Of a DNA stretch of 64,000 nucleotides, positions 50,898 to 59,218 are shown one piece after another. How positions within the stretch are numbered: position 1 is the stretch's first letter; every line of letters begins with the position of its first letter. The stretch spans positions 1 through 64,000 of the forward strand of contig JAZRRK010000055.1 in assembly GCA_045650705.1 (NCBI GenBank). The letters run 5' to 3'. A model generated the notes under the pieces. It was not told where the DNA came from and did no database searches. It saw only the letters and a list, made by a program, of their open reading frames with translations. The translations under genes were made by a program, and so were the position numbers. This stretch comes from UMGS1781 sp045650705 (GTDB lineage: Bacteria > Bacillota > Clostridia > TANB77 > CAG-508).

Positions 50898-50979
50898 AAT
50901 ATATCCGTGAAGAGTTATATGTACGAAATTCATTCTTTATAACTTTAGTGAAAAGTGAATAGTGAAGAGTGAATAGTAC

Positions 50980-51011
50980 AAAATTTGCTCTTTGCAAATT
51001 TTGAAGGAGGG
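50980..51011 (+). promoter_or_regulatory. Family F leader hairpin before L15
   Basis: AAAATTTGC (50980-50988) and GCAAATTTT (50994-51002) pair perfectly and are directly followed by GAAGGAGGG, the L15 ribosome site. Upstream runs a TGAATAGTGAAGAGTGAATAGTAC segment. Confidence 0.65.
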
Positions 51012-51018
51012 AAAACAG

Positions 51019-51453
51019 ATGGAATTAGGAAGCATAAAGTCAGCTACAAAAAGAGAGACATCTAAAAGAGTTGGACGTGGAATGGGTTCAGGTCTAGGAA
51101 AAACTTCTGGTAGAGGACATAAAGGACAAAAAGCAAGATCAGGCGGAGGAGTAAGACGTGGATTTGAAGGTGGTCAAACACCATTATATAGAAGATTACC
51201 TAAAAGAGGATTCAAAAATATTCATGCTAAAACTTATACAGAAGTAACTTTAACAATGTTAAATCAAGTAAAACAAGAAGAAGTTACAGCTGAAAGTTTA
51301 ATACAAGATGGAATTATTAGCAAAGCTAATGACGGAATAGTTATTTTAGGAACTGGAAAATTAGAAAGAAAATTAACAGTTAAAGCTAGCAGATTCACAA
51401 ATTCAGCTGCAAAAGCAATAGAAACAGCTGGTGGAAAAGCAGAGGTGATTTAA
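51019..51453 (+). CDS. rplO: 50S ribosomal protein L15
   Basis: ATG 51019 (MELGSIKSATKRETSKRVGR) sits behind GGAGGG; the frame is open nine codons upstream without a site. The 144-residue protein has GRGMGSGLGKTSGRGHKGQK and GFEGGQTPLYRRLPKRGF, the standard L15 regions. Confidence 0.98.
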   Translation: MELGSIKSATKRETSKRVGRGMGSGLGKTSGRGHKGQKARSGGGVRRGFEGGQTPLYRRLPKRGFKNIHAKTYTEVTLTMLNQVKQEEVTAESLIQDGIISKANDGIVILGTGKLERKLTVKASRFTNSAAKAIETAGGKAEVI

Positions 51454-51454
51454 T

Positions 51455-52792
51455 TTGTTTAAAACAATTAAAAATGCCTTAAAAACTCCAGATATTAGAA
51501 AAAGAATATTATATACATTACTTCTAATCGTAGTATTCAGATTTGGATGTTATATAACAGTTCCTGGAGTTGATGCAATTGCTTTACAAAATATAGCATC
51601 AGGTTCTACAACAAGTATATCTGGATTAATAGATATTATTTCAGGTGGAGCATTTTCAAGATTTTCAATATTTGCTATGACAATTACGCCATATATTACA
51701 GCGTCAATTGTTATACAATTATTAGGAATGGTAATACCTTCTTTAGAAAGATTAATTAAAGAAGGTGGAGAAGAAGGTAAAGCTAAAATAAATAAATACA
51801 CAAAAATGTTAACTTTATTATTAGCTTTAATAGAAGCTATAGGACTATACTTAACATATAGTAATACATATAGTGGTTATGGAGTATTTGTAAATCCAGG
51901 ATTAAAAACAGGAGCATTAGTAGTAATATCACTAGTTGCAGGAACAGCATTATTAATGTGGCTTGGAGAACAAATAACAAATAAAGGTATAGGTAATGGA
52001 ATATCATTAATAATCTTTATAGGTATTATATCATCATTACCATCAGTTGTTACAACGTTATTTAGAAGAATATTTGTAACTGGAGTTGGGTTTAGTACAA
52101 CAGGATTAATAACAGCACTTGCAATAGCTGTAGGAGCACTAATTTTAGTTGCAGGAGTTGTATTTGTACAACAAGCAGAAAGAAGAGTACCAGTACAATA
52201 TGCAAAAAAAGTAGTTGGTAGAAAAATGTATGGAGGGCAAAATACACATATACCATTAAAATTAGCAATGGCAGGTGTAATGCCAGTAATTTTTGCATCA
52301 TCACTTCTAACATTTCCAGCTATGATTATACCAATGTTTAATAGCAATATTGCTACAGCTACAGGATTTTGGGCAGGAGTATATAAGTTTTCATTATCTA
52401 CATCATCTGCACAATTTGGTATAGGATATACAGTAGCAAACGCAATAGTATACTTTATATTAATAGTAGCATTTACATATTTTTATACATATGCAACATT
52501 TAATCCAACAGAGGTTTCTAATAATATAAAGAAAAATGGTGGATTTATACCAGGTATTAGAGCAGGAAAACCAACAACAGAATATTTATCATCAATAATG
52601 AGAAAATTAACATTATTTGGTGGAATTTTCTTAAGTTTAATTGCGATTTTACCAATGCTATTAAGCTTTACAAATTTGAATATAACATTTGGAGGAACAT
52701 CAATATTAATCGTAGTAGGAGTTGCGCTAGAAACAGTACAACAACTAGAATCAAGATTAGTAATGAGACACTATAAAGGATTTTTAGAATAA
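51455..52792 (+). CDS. secY: Preprotein translocase subunit SecY
   Basis: SecY is the protein-conducting channel. The 445-residue protein starts with TTG one base after the L15 stop, shows ten membrane helices, and has the plug/TM2a region FSRFSIFAMTITPYITASI. It also has GEQITNKGIGNGISLIIFIG and the C-terminal loop NTEVSNNIKKNGGFIPGIRAG-like NPTEVSNNIKKNGGFIPGI. The stop codon touches the first bases of a family B element. Confidence 0.98.
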   Translation: MFKTIKNALKTPDIRKRILYTLLLIVVFRFGCYITVPGVDAIALQNIASGSTTSISGLIDIISGGAFSRFSIFAMTITPYITASIVIQLLGMVIPSLERLIKEGGEEGKAKINKYTKMLTLLLALIEAIGLYLTYSNTYSGYGVFVNPGLKTGALVVISLVAGTALLMWLGEQITNKGIGNGISLIIFIGIISSLPSVVTTLFRRIFVTGVGFSTTGLITALAIAVGALILVAGVVFVQQAERRVPVQYAKKVVGRKMYGGQNTHIPLKLAMAGVMPVIFASSLLTFPAMIIPMFNSNIATATGFWAGVYKFSLSTSSAQFGIGYTVANAIVYFILIVAFTYFYTYATFNPTEVSNNIKKNGGFIPGIRAGKPTTEYLSSIMRKLTLFGGIFLSLIAILPMLLSFTNLNITFGGTSILIVVGVALETVQQLESRLVMRHYKGFLE

Positions 52793-52915
52793 AACGAATG
52801 AAAAGCGGCATCTCGCACATTTTCATCAATTGCAAAAAATGCTCGATGTACATTTGTACACCTCCGCTTTTTGCAATTTCTGAAAATGCGTGATATACCA
52901 CTTTTACTTCGTTTT
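52791..52915. repeat. Long imperfect hairpin element, family B, copy 2 (secY-adk spacer)
   Basis: Starts AAAACGAATGAAAAG and ends ACTTCGTTTT; the arms CACATTTTCA/TGAAAATGCG and ATTGCAAAAA/TTTTTGCAAT pair. The tip is TGTAC-ATTT-GTACA followed by CTCCGC. Compared with copy 1, paired bases change together (TCC/GG versus TGC/GC). It begins within the secY stop codon and may serve as its terminator. Confidence 0.75.
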
Positions 52916-52946
52916 TTATATAATAAAATATAAGAATGAATCAAAA

Positions 52947-53045
52947 GCGAGTATTGTTAGGAAAGCAAGGAAAAATTTTTGAGACTATACAAAGGTATGT
53001 CGATAAAATTTTTACGCAGCTTGACAACGCAAGACGATGTTTTTC
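52947..53045. repeat. Dispersed repeat, family C, copy 2 (upstream of adk)
   Basis: GCGAGTATTGTTAGGAAAGC to GACGATGTTTTTC, homologous along its length with 43685-43782. It is open in the adk frame, which falsely lengthens the adk reading frame to 52936. Confidence 0.8.
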
Positions 53046-53067
53046 ATTCATTCAGATGGAGGAAATT

Positions 53068-53721
53068 ATGTTCATAGTATTATTAGGTGCACCAGGAAGT
53101 GGAAAAGGAACAGTAGGAAAAATATTAGCAGAAAATTTAAAATTAGCACATATATCAACAGGAGATTTATTTAGAGAAAATTTAAAAAATGAAACAGAAT
53201 TAGGAAAAGAAGCAAAAGTATATATGGATAAAGGAGAACTTGTTCCAGATGAACTAACAGTTAGAATGTTAGAAAAAAGAATGGAAGAATCAGATGTAGA
53301 AAATGGAGCAATTTTAGATGGATTCCCAAGAACAAAAAATCAAGCAGAAGTTTTAGATAAACTATTAGAATCAAAAGGAAATAAAGTAGATATGGCTTTA
53401 AATATCGATGTTCCATTTGAAGAAATAGTAGAAAGAATTGCAAATAGAAGAAGTTGCAGAGGATGCTCAGCAATATACAATGTAGTATTCAATCCACCAA
53501 AACAAGAAGGAAAATGCGATGAATGTGGAGGAGAACTATATCAAAGAGAAGACCAAAAACCAGAAGTAGTACAAAATAGATTAGAAGTATATAAAGCTTC
53601 ATCAGAAGAACTAATAACATACTATTCAGAAAGAAATGTACTAAGAACAGAAAAAGCTGGAGACCAAGCAGGAAGAACATCATACGATGTAGCAGCTGAA
53701 GTTGAGGCTGATTTAAAATAA
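53068..53721 (+). CDS. adk: Adenylate kinase
   Basis: Adk equilibrates ATP, ADP and AMP. Using ATG 53068 (GGAGG at 53058-53062) gives MFIVLLGAPGSGKGTVGKI and 217 residues, normal for long-type Adk. The P loop GAPGSGKGT, AMP-site DGFPRTKNQ, and a LID with four cysteines (CRGC...CDEC) that binds zinc are visible. The frame is open to 52936, but that part is repeat DNA. Confidence 0.98.
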   Translation: MFIVLLGAPGSGKGTVGKILAENLKLAHISTGDLFRENLKNETELGKEAKVYMDKGELVPDELTVRMLEKRMEESDVENGAILDGFPRTKNQAEVLDKLLESKGNKVDMALNIDVPFEEIVERIANRRSCRGCSAIYNVVFNPPKQEGKCDECGGELYQREDQKPEVVQNRLEVYKASSEELITYYSERNVLRTEKAGDQAGRTSYDVAAEVEADLK

Positions 53722-53732
53722 AAGATAAAAAA

Positions 53733-53878
53733 AGAACCCTCCGTCACCCTACGGGTGCCACCTCCCTTGTTAAAGGAGGTTTGTAGCGGCGACCATTGGT
53801 CGTCCATTCTTCAAAGACACTAATCGCATGTAAGCCCCTTTAATAAGGGGGCTGTCAGCGAAGCTGACTGGGGGTTCT
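53733..53878. repeat. Composite palindromic repeat, family E, containing family D copy 5
   Basis: AGAACCCTCCGTCA (53733-53746) pairs with TGACTGGGGGTTCT (53865-53878). Inside are small hairpins (CACCCTACGGGTG; CCCTTGTTAAAGG; CCCCTTTAATAAGGGG; GTCAGCGAAGCTGAC) and a family D element at 53782-53806. It fills the adk-map spacer and is richer in GC than its surroundings. Confidence 0.8.
53782..53806. repeat. Dispersed repeat, family D, copy 5
   Basis: GTAGCGGCGACCATTGG followed by TCGTCC, nested inside the family E palindrome. Confidence 0.75.
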
Positions 53879-53905
53879 AAAAACAAATATAAGGAAGTAA
53901 AAAAA

Positions 53906-54682
53906 TTGGTAACAATAAAATCTAAAAGAGAAATAGAAATTATGAAAGAAGCTTGTAAAATAGCTTATTTAACACAAAAAAAAGTAGAAGAAGCAATAAA
54001 ACCAGGGATATCAACTATGGAACTGGATAGGATAGCAGAAGAATTTATAAAAAGCCAAAATGCAATTCCTGCACAAAAAAATTATCCTCATCCAGATACT
54101 AGAATAATGCCATTCCCTGCAACTTTATGTATTTCTATAAATGATGTAGTAATTCATGGAATTCCATCTAAAAAAATTATTTTAAGAGAAGGTGACTTAG
54201 TAAGTGTAGACTTAGTAGTTTTTAAAAATGGATTTCACGGAGATTGTGCAAGAACATATATTGTAGGAAATACTTCTGCGGAGAATAAGAAATTAGTAGA
54301 TGTTACAAAACAAGCTTTTTTTGAAGGAATAAAATATGCAAAAAAAGGAAATAGAATAGGAGATATTTCTAGTGCAATAGGAAATTTTGTAAATAAAAAT
54401 GGATTTTCAGTAGTAAGAGAATTTCAAGGTCATGGAATTGGAAGAGAGATGCATGAAGATCCAGGGATACCAAACTATGGAAAACCTGGAAAAGGAATAA
54501 GACTTGAACCAGGCATGACTTTAGCAATAGAACCAATGGTAATTGCTGGAAAGCCTGATATATGTGAACTAGAAGACGGTTGGACAATAATTACTGAAGA
54601 TGGAACTTCAGCAGCTCATTATGAAAATACAATTTTAATTACAGAAAACGAACCAGAAATATTGACAATTCAGGTAAAATAG
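53906..54682 (+). CDS. map: Methionine aminopeptidase, type I
   Basis: Map removes the initiator Met. The 258-residue protein starts at TTG 53906 behind AAGGAAG. The dinuclear metal ligands are present: VSVDLVVFKNGFHGDCART (Asp pair), GHGIGREMHEDPGIPNYG (His), and EPMV and ENTI glutamates. It is the usual neighbour of adk and infA. Confidence 0.97.
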   Translation: MVTIKSKREIEIMKEACKIAYLTQKKVEEAIKPGISTMELDRIAEEFIKSQNAIPAQKNYPHPDTRIMPFPATLCISINDVVIHGIPSKKIILREGDLVSVDLVVFKNGFHGDCARTYIVGNTSAENKKLVDVTKQAFFEGIKYAKKGNRIGDISSAIGNFVNKNGFSVVREFQGHGIGREMHEDPGIPNYGKPGKGIRLEPGMTLAIEPMVIAGKPDICELEDGWTIITEDGTSAAHYENTILITENEPEILTIQVK

Positions 54683-54741
54683 TGTATAATATACAAGTTA
54701 TTTAATGTAAATAAAAATATTCTTTATGGGGGGAATAAAAA

Positions 54742-54960
54742 TTGTCTAAAGAAGATGTTATAGAAGTAGAGGGAACAGTAGTAGAAAGCTTACCTAATAC
54801 ACAGTTTAAAGTAGAACTTGAAAATGGGCATCAAGTACTAGCACATATTTCAGGAAAACTTAGAATGAACTATATAAAAATACTTCCAGGAGATAAAGTA
54901 AAATTAGAATTATCGCCATATGACTTAACTAAAGGCAGAATAACTTGGCGAGACAAATAA
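54742..54960 (+). CDS. infA: Translation initiation factor IF-1
   Basis: The 72-residue OB-fold protein starts with TTG 54742 after GGGGGG and reads SKEDVIEVEGTVVESLPNTQ, ending KGRITWRDK. Length is identical to typical IF-1. Confidence 0.98.
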   Translation: MSKEDVIEVEGTVVESLPNTQFKVELENGHQVLAHISGKLRMNYIKILPGDKVKLELSPYDLTKGRITWRDK

Positions 54961-54999
54961 AAATAGATAAAAATTTCTAGATAATATGAGGTGAAAAAA

Positions 55000-55113
55000 A
55001 TGAAAGTAAGACCATCAGTAAAAAAAATGTGTGAAAAATGTAAAGTAATTAAAAGAAAAGGTGTTACAAGAGTAATCTGTGAAAACCCAAAACACAAACA
55101 AAGACAAGGTTAA
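55000..55113 (+). CDS. rpmJ: 50S ribosomal protein L36
   Basis: This 37-residue ORF reads MKVRPSVKKMCEKCKVIKRK and ends HKQRQG. It has the zinc ligands C-x-x-C, C and H, in the classic place between infA and rpsM. A GAGGTG site precedes it. Confidence 0.97.
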   Translation: MKVRPSVKKMCEKCKVIKRKGVTRVICENPKHKQRQG

Positions 55114-55255
55114 TTATAACCTAAAACTTAATTTAAGTTAATACATAAAAATAGTGCGGCTGTCTTAAAAGAAATTTTAAGAATATCTATTTTTATTATT
55201 ATATATTATACAATCCAAAAAAAATATTAATTTAATAGAAGAGGTGAAATTTTAT

Positions 55256-55618
55256 ATGGCACGTATAGCAGGTGTTGACTTACCTAAAGAAAAAAGAATT
55301 GAAATAGGACTTACATACATCTATGGAATAGGTAGAACAAGTTCTAATAAAATATTAGCAGCAGCTAAAGTAAATCCAGATATTAGAGTAAAAGATTTGA
55401 CAGATGATCAAGTACAAGATATCAGAAAAGCTATGGAAGGATACAAAGTTGAAGGTGACTTAAGAAGAGAAGTAGCTTTAAATATAAAAAGACTTACAGA
55501 AATAGGATGCTTTAGAGGAACAAGACATAAAAGAGGATTACCAGTTAGAGGACAAAGAACAAAAACTAATGCACGTACAAGAAAAGGTCCTAGAAAATTA
55601 GTAAGCAAAAAGAAATAA
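55256..55618 (+). CDS. rpsM: 30S ribosomal protein S13
   Basis: Start MARIAGVDLPKEKRIEIGLT at ATG 55256, with GAGGTG upstream; the frame is open four codons earlier. The 120-residue protein includes TYIYGIGRTSSNKIL and the C-terminal tail RGQRTKTNARTRKGPRK. An AT-rich hairpin lies in the L36-S13 spacer (about 55148-55195). Confidence 0.98.
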   Translation: MARIAGVDLPKEKRIEIGLTYIYGIGRTSSNKILAAAKVNPDIRVKDLTDDQVQDIRKAMEGYKVEGDLRREVALNIKRLTEIGCFRGTRHKRGLPVRGQRTKTNARTRKGPRKLVSKKK

Positions 55619-55647
55619 TAGAATAATAAAAAGTGAAGAATAAAAGT

Positions 55648-55679
55648 AAAATTTATTTTACAAATTTTGAAAAGGAGGA
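55648..55679 (+). promoter_or_regulatory. Family F leader hairpin before S11
   Basis: AAAATTT (55648-55654) pairs with AAATTTT (55662-55668), then GAAAAGGAGG. GTGAAGAATAAAAGT precedes it. Confidence 0.5.
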
Positions 55680-55687
55680 AGAGCTAA

Positions 55688-56086
55688 ATGGCAAAACCAA
55701 CAACATCACAAAAAGTAACTAGAACAAGAGATAGAAAAAACATAGAAAAAGGAGAAGCTCATATTCATTCTAGTTTCAATAATACAATAGTTACAATTAC
55801 AGATGAAAGAGGAAATGTAATTTCTTGGGCAAGCGCTGGAGAATTAGGATTTAAAGGTTCTAGAAAAAGTACACCATTTGCTGCAGGAGAAGCTGCATTA
55901 ACAGCTGCAAAAGCAGGTATGGAACATGGATTAAAAAGTGTAGCAGTATTTGTAAAAGGACCAGGTTCAGGAAGAGAAGCTGCTATAAGATCATTACAAA
56001 CAGCTGGATTAGAAATTACAGCTATAAAAGATGTTACTCCAATTCCACATAATGGTTGTAGACCACCAAAAAGAAGAAGAGTATAG
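55688..56086 (+). CDS. rpsK: 30S ribosomal protein S11
   Basis: The 132-residue protein has GEAHIHSSFNNTIVTITDER, GFKGSRKSTPFAAGEAA and the C-terminal DVTPIPHNGCRPPKRRRV, all canonical. Confidence 0.98.
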   Translation: MAKPTTSQKVTRTRDRKNIEKGEAHIHSSFNNTIVTITDERGNVISWASAGELGFKGSRKSTPFAAGEAALTAAKAGMEHGLKSVAVFVKGPGSGREAAIRSLQTAGLEITAIKDVTPIPHNGCRPPKRRRV

Positions 56087-56244
56087 ATTATATTTAGTTA
56101 ATAGTTAATAGTGAAGAGTTAAAAGTTAATAGTTAATGAAAATTTTTTGTTAAGAATTAACAAAAAATTAACAAAAATTATTCACTATTCAATATTCACC
56201 ATTCACTATTCACTACGAAGAATAAAGAAATGGAGGAAAATGAA
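56087..56244. repeat. Low-complexity spacer with TAGTTAATAGT/TTCACTATTCACTATTC runs
   Basis: AGTTAATAGTTAATAGTGAAG-like repeats on the left face ATTCACTATTCAATATTCAC repeats on the right, so the two halves can pair. TTAACAAAAAATTAAC lies near the centre. It is the same type of AGTGAATAGT repeat seen before L14 and L15. There is no gene. Confidence 0.6.
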
Positions 56245-56865
56245 ATGTCAAGATATAAAGACGAACAATGCCGTATTTGCCGTAGAGAAGGGCAAAAATT
56301 GTTCTTAAAAGGTTCAAGATGTTATACAGATAAATGTAGTGTAACAAGAAGAAACTATGCACCAGGAGAACATGGACAAGGAAAGAAAAAATTATCTGAA
56401 TATGGAACACAATTAAGAGAAAAACAAAAAACAAAATCTTTTTATGGAGTAGGAGAAAAACAATTTAGAAAATACTTCGAAATGGCTGAAAATAAAAAAG
56501 GAATTACAGGTGAAAACTTACTTCAAATATTAGAAAGTAGATTAGATAACGTAGTATACAGAGCTGGATTTGGTTCTTCAAGAGCACAAGCTAGACAACT
56601 TGTAAACCATGGACATTTTGATGTTAATGGTCAAAAAGTTGATATTCCATCATACTTAGTAAAAGCAGGAGATGTAATATCAGTAAGAGAAATCAAACAA
56701 GATAATAAAACAATAAAAGCAAATATAGAAGCAAACAGACCAACACCAGAATGGTTAGAAAGAAATAACGAAAAATTACAAGTAAAAGTAATTAGATTAG
56801 CATCAAGAGAAGACGTAGATATACCAGTTGAAGAGCACTTAATCGTAGAGTTATATTCTAAATAG
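56245..56865 (+). CDS. rpsD: 30S ribosomal protein S4
   Basis: ATG 56245 lies about 9 nt after GGAGG; the frame is open five codons upstream. The 206-residue protein has four cysteines near the start (CRICRREG and, later, C and C) as in zinc-type S4. It also has the S4 domain LLQILESRLDNVVYRAGFG and RQLVNHGHFDVNG. S4 nucleates 30S assembly. Confidence 0.98.
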   Translation: MSRYKDEQCRICRREGQKLFLKGSRCYTDKCSVTRRNYAPGEHGQGKKKLSEYGTQLREKQKTKSFYGVGEKQFRKYFEMAENKKGITGENLLQILESRLDNVVYRAGFGSSRAQARQLVNHGHFDVNGQKVDIPSYLVKAGDVISVREIKQDNKTIKANIEANRPTPEWLERNNEKLQVKVIRLASREDVDIPVEEHLIVELYSK

Positions 56866-56935
56866 AATTTAGAATTTAGAGTTTGGAATTTAGAAATTAT
56901 TCTAAATACAAAACTAAATTAGGAGGTTAAAATTA

Positions 56936-57883
56936 ATGATTGAATTTGAAAAACCAAACATTGAATGCCTAGCAATAAATGAAGACGAAAGCTATGGAAA
57001 ATTCGTATGTGAACCTTTAGAGAGAGGATATGGAATGACAATAGGAAATTCTTTAAGAAGAATTCTTCTATCATCATTACCAGGAGCAGCAATAACTAGT
57101 GTAAAAATTGAAGGTGTATTACATGAATTTTCTAGCATACCAAATGTAATAGAAGATGTACCAGAAATTATAGTAAATTTAAAAAGTGTAAGATTAAAAA
57201 TGCACGATAATGAAGAAAAAACTATAAAAATAGAATTTAATGGCGAGGGCGAAGTTAAAGCAGGAGATATAATAACAGATTCATCTATAGAAATATTAAA
57301 TCCAGATTTACATATAGCAACGGTAGCAGAAGGTGGCTCTTTGTGCATGGAAATGACTGTTGATAAAGGCAGAGGATATAATGTTGCAGAAAAAAATAAA
57401 AAAGAGAATCAAGCAATAGATGTATTACCAATAGATTCTATATTTACACCAGTAAAAAAGGTGAATTATTCAGTTGAGAATACAAGAGTTGGTCAATCAA
57501 TAGATTATGATAAATTAACTATAGAAGTATGGACAGATGGAAGCTTAAAAGCATATGAAGCATTAAGCTTAGCAGCAAAAGTAATGACAGGGCATTTAGA
57601 ACTATTCATAGATTTATCAGAAGCAGCTAGAAATACAAAAGTTATGGTAGAAAAAGCTGAATCTAAGAGAGAAAGAATTTTAGAAATGCCTATAGAAGAT
57701 TTAGAATTATCTGTAAGATCATATAATTGTTTAAAAAGAGCTGGAATATCAACAGTTCAAGATTTAGCAAATAAAACAGAAGCAGACATGATGAAAGTAA
57801 GAAATCTAGGTAAAAAATCACTAGATGAAGTTATTAACAAATTACATTCATTAGAATTAAGTTTTGCATCTGAAGATGAATAA
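56936..57883 (+). CDS. rpoA: RNA polymerase alpha subunit
   Basis: The 315-residue protein has the N-terminal dimerisation domain with EPLERGYGMTIGNSLRRILL and GAAITSVKIEGV. A linker leads to the C-terminal domain ELSVRSYNCLKRAGISTVQD and LGKKSLDEVINKL. Standard length and order. Confidence 0.98.
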   Translation: MIEFEKPNIECLAINEDESYGKFVCEPLERGYGMTIGNSLRRILLSSLPGAAITSVKIEGVLHEFSSIPNVIEDVPEIIVNLKSVRLKMHDNEEKTIKIEFNGEGEVKAGDIITDSSIEILNPDLHIATVAEGGSLCMEMTVDKGRGYNVAEKNKKENQAIDVLPIDSIFTPVKKVNYSVENTRVGQSIDYDKLTIEVWTDGSLKAYEALSLAAKVMTGHLELFIDLSEAARNTKVMVEKAESKRERILEMPIEDLELSVRSYNCLKRAGISTVQDLANKTEADMMKVRNLGKKSLDEVINKLHSLELSFASEDE

Positions 57884-57916
57884 TAGGTATTATTAAAGAA
57901 AGGGAGGCTGAAAGAA

Positions 57917-58438
57917 TTGGCTAGAAGAAAATTAGGTAGAACAACAGACCAAAGAATGGCAATGCTTAAAAGTTTAACAACAGATTTACTAGTATATGGA
58001 AGAATAGAAACAACAGAATCTAGAGCTAAAGAAGTAAGAAGATTAGCTGAAAACTTAATAGCATTAGCAATTAGAGAAAAAGATAACTTCGAAACAGTAG
58101 AAGTTAAAGTGGTTAAAGCAAAATTAGATAGCAAAGGTAACAAAGAATTAGAAAAAGTTACAAGCAAAAATGGTAAAGAATATTTAAGAGTAGTTAAAGA
58201 AGAAAAAATGGAAAAAAGACAAAAAGATATGCCATCAAGACTAAATGCAAGAAGAAAAATAATGGCTAAAACAAATAAAGTAAAAGACTCTGAAGGTAAT
58301 AAAATAGATTTACCAGCAAAACTTTTTGGAGAAATAGCTGCAAAATATGATAAAAGAGAAGGCGGTTATACAAGAATATATAAAATGGGTCCAAGAAGAG
58401 GAGATTGTGCAGAAACAGTTATAATAGAATTAGTATAA
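57917..58438 (+). CDS. rplQ: 50S ribosomal protein L17 with central insertion
   Basis: Start TTG 57917 behind GGGAGG: ARRKLGRTTDQRMAMLKSLT. The protein ends GGYTRIYKMGPRRGDCAE plus TVIIELV, the standard L17 end. At 173 residues it is some 50 longer than the usual form: an Lys/Glu-rich insert lies at about 60-135 (LDSKGNKELEKVTSKNGKEY). It closes the alpha operon. Confidence 0.96.
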   Translation: MARRKLGRTTDQRMAMLKSLTTDLLVYGRIETTESRAKEVRRLAENLIALAIREKDNFETVEVKVVKAKLDSKGNKELEKVTSKNGKEYLRVVKEEKMEKRQKDMPSRLNARRKIMAKTNKVKDSEGNKIDLPAKLFGEIAAKYDKREGGYTRIYKMGPRRGDCAETVIIELV

Positions 58439-58457
58439 TGCAAAGGAGATGTGAAAT

Positions 58458-58619
58458 ATGTTAGCAAAATCATGGAAAAAAATATGTTTATTTATTTTAA
58501 TAATTGCATGTTTGTGGAACATAATTTCAAAAATCGTAGATAGAATATCTTTTGATGAAACAGTAAATAGTGTAAAAGAAAACTATGAACAGAAAGAAGA
58601 TAATACTAACATAGCATAA
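58458..58619 (+). CDS. Small membrane protein after L17
   Basis: A 53-residue ORF behind AAAGGAG: a hydrophobic helix (KKICLFILIIACLWNIISKIV) and an acidic tail (SFDETVNSVKENYEQKEDN). It starts 19 nt after L17 and precedes L31, probably co-transcribed. Function unknown. Confidence 0.65.
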   Translation: MLAKSWKKICLFILIIACLWNIISKIVDRISFDETVNSVKENYEQKEDNTNIA

Positions 58620-58699
58620 CTTATAATGTACATGGACAAATAATATAAGGAAAGAAACTAAAAGGGACTTTCTATATAATAAAAAGGAGTGAAATCGAA

Positions 58700-58900
58700 A
58701 TGAAAAAAGAAATACAACCAAATTATGAAGAAACAACAATAACTTGTGCTTGTGGAAAAGTATATAATGTTGGTTCAACAAAAAAAGATTTAAAAGTAGA
58801 TATATGCTCTAATTGCCATGCTTTTTGGACAGGTAACTTAAAAAGAGATACAACAGGTGGAAGAGCAGATAAATTTAAAAAGAAATATGGTATTGAGTAA
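58700..58900 (+). CDS. rpmE: 50S ribosomal protein L31, zinc-binding type
   Basis: The 66-residue protein has the cysteine pattern CACGKVYNVGS and CSNC of the C+ L31 form, then HAFWTGNLKRDTTGGRADKF. C+ L31 releases zinc and is often replaced under zinc limitation; no replacement copy lies in the window. Confidence 0.96.
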   Translation: MKKEIQPNYEETTITCACGKVYNVGSTKKDLKVDICSNCHAFWTGNLKRDTTGGRADKFKKKYGIE

Positions 58901-58927
58901 AAAAAAGAGCACAAGCTCTTTTTTTTT
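58901..58927 (+). terminator. Terminator after L31
   Basis: AAAAAAGAGC and GCTCTTTTTT pair around ACAA, ending in at least nine T residues. It is the probable end of the ribosomal cluster. Confidence 0.92.
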
Positions 58928-59016
58928 ACATTTTTTTAGTAAGAGTGACTGTATCTCTCAAAGGATAAAAATGATAATAAAATGTAGAAAAATGAAAATC
59001 ACAAATTGTGATAAAA

Positions 59017-59172
59017 TGTCGTAAAACATAATAAATTGCCATAAAGCAAAATAAAAAAAGAGAAAATAGCGCTAAACCTTGAAAAATAAGGAAAAATCAC
59101 ATATGATTTTTTGCAAAAAAATCGATTTTTTCGAGTTTTTATATTGACGTTTATGTAAAAATATGGTATTTT
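59017..59172 (+). promoter_or_regulatory. Possible control region of the Spo0E-like gene
   Basis: TTGACG (59144-59149) and TATTTT (59167-59172), 17 nt apart, form a moderate promoter. Further upstream TGTCGTA (59017-59023) resembles the Spo0A box TGNCGAA with one mismatch. The rest of 58928-59218 is AT-rich, with a short AATCACATATGATTTTTTG dyad and no gene. Confidence 0.4.
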
Positions 59173-59218
59173 TATAACAAGCGGAAGAGAAAAAATAGAA
59201 AAAAGGGGAGTGCTTAAA

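Noticed and set aside
52936..53067. Long N-terminal extension of adenylate kinase
   Set aside because: The extra 44 codons are the family C repeat, which also occurs non-coding before rplB. The true ribosome site and ATG are at 53058 and 53068.
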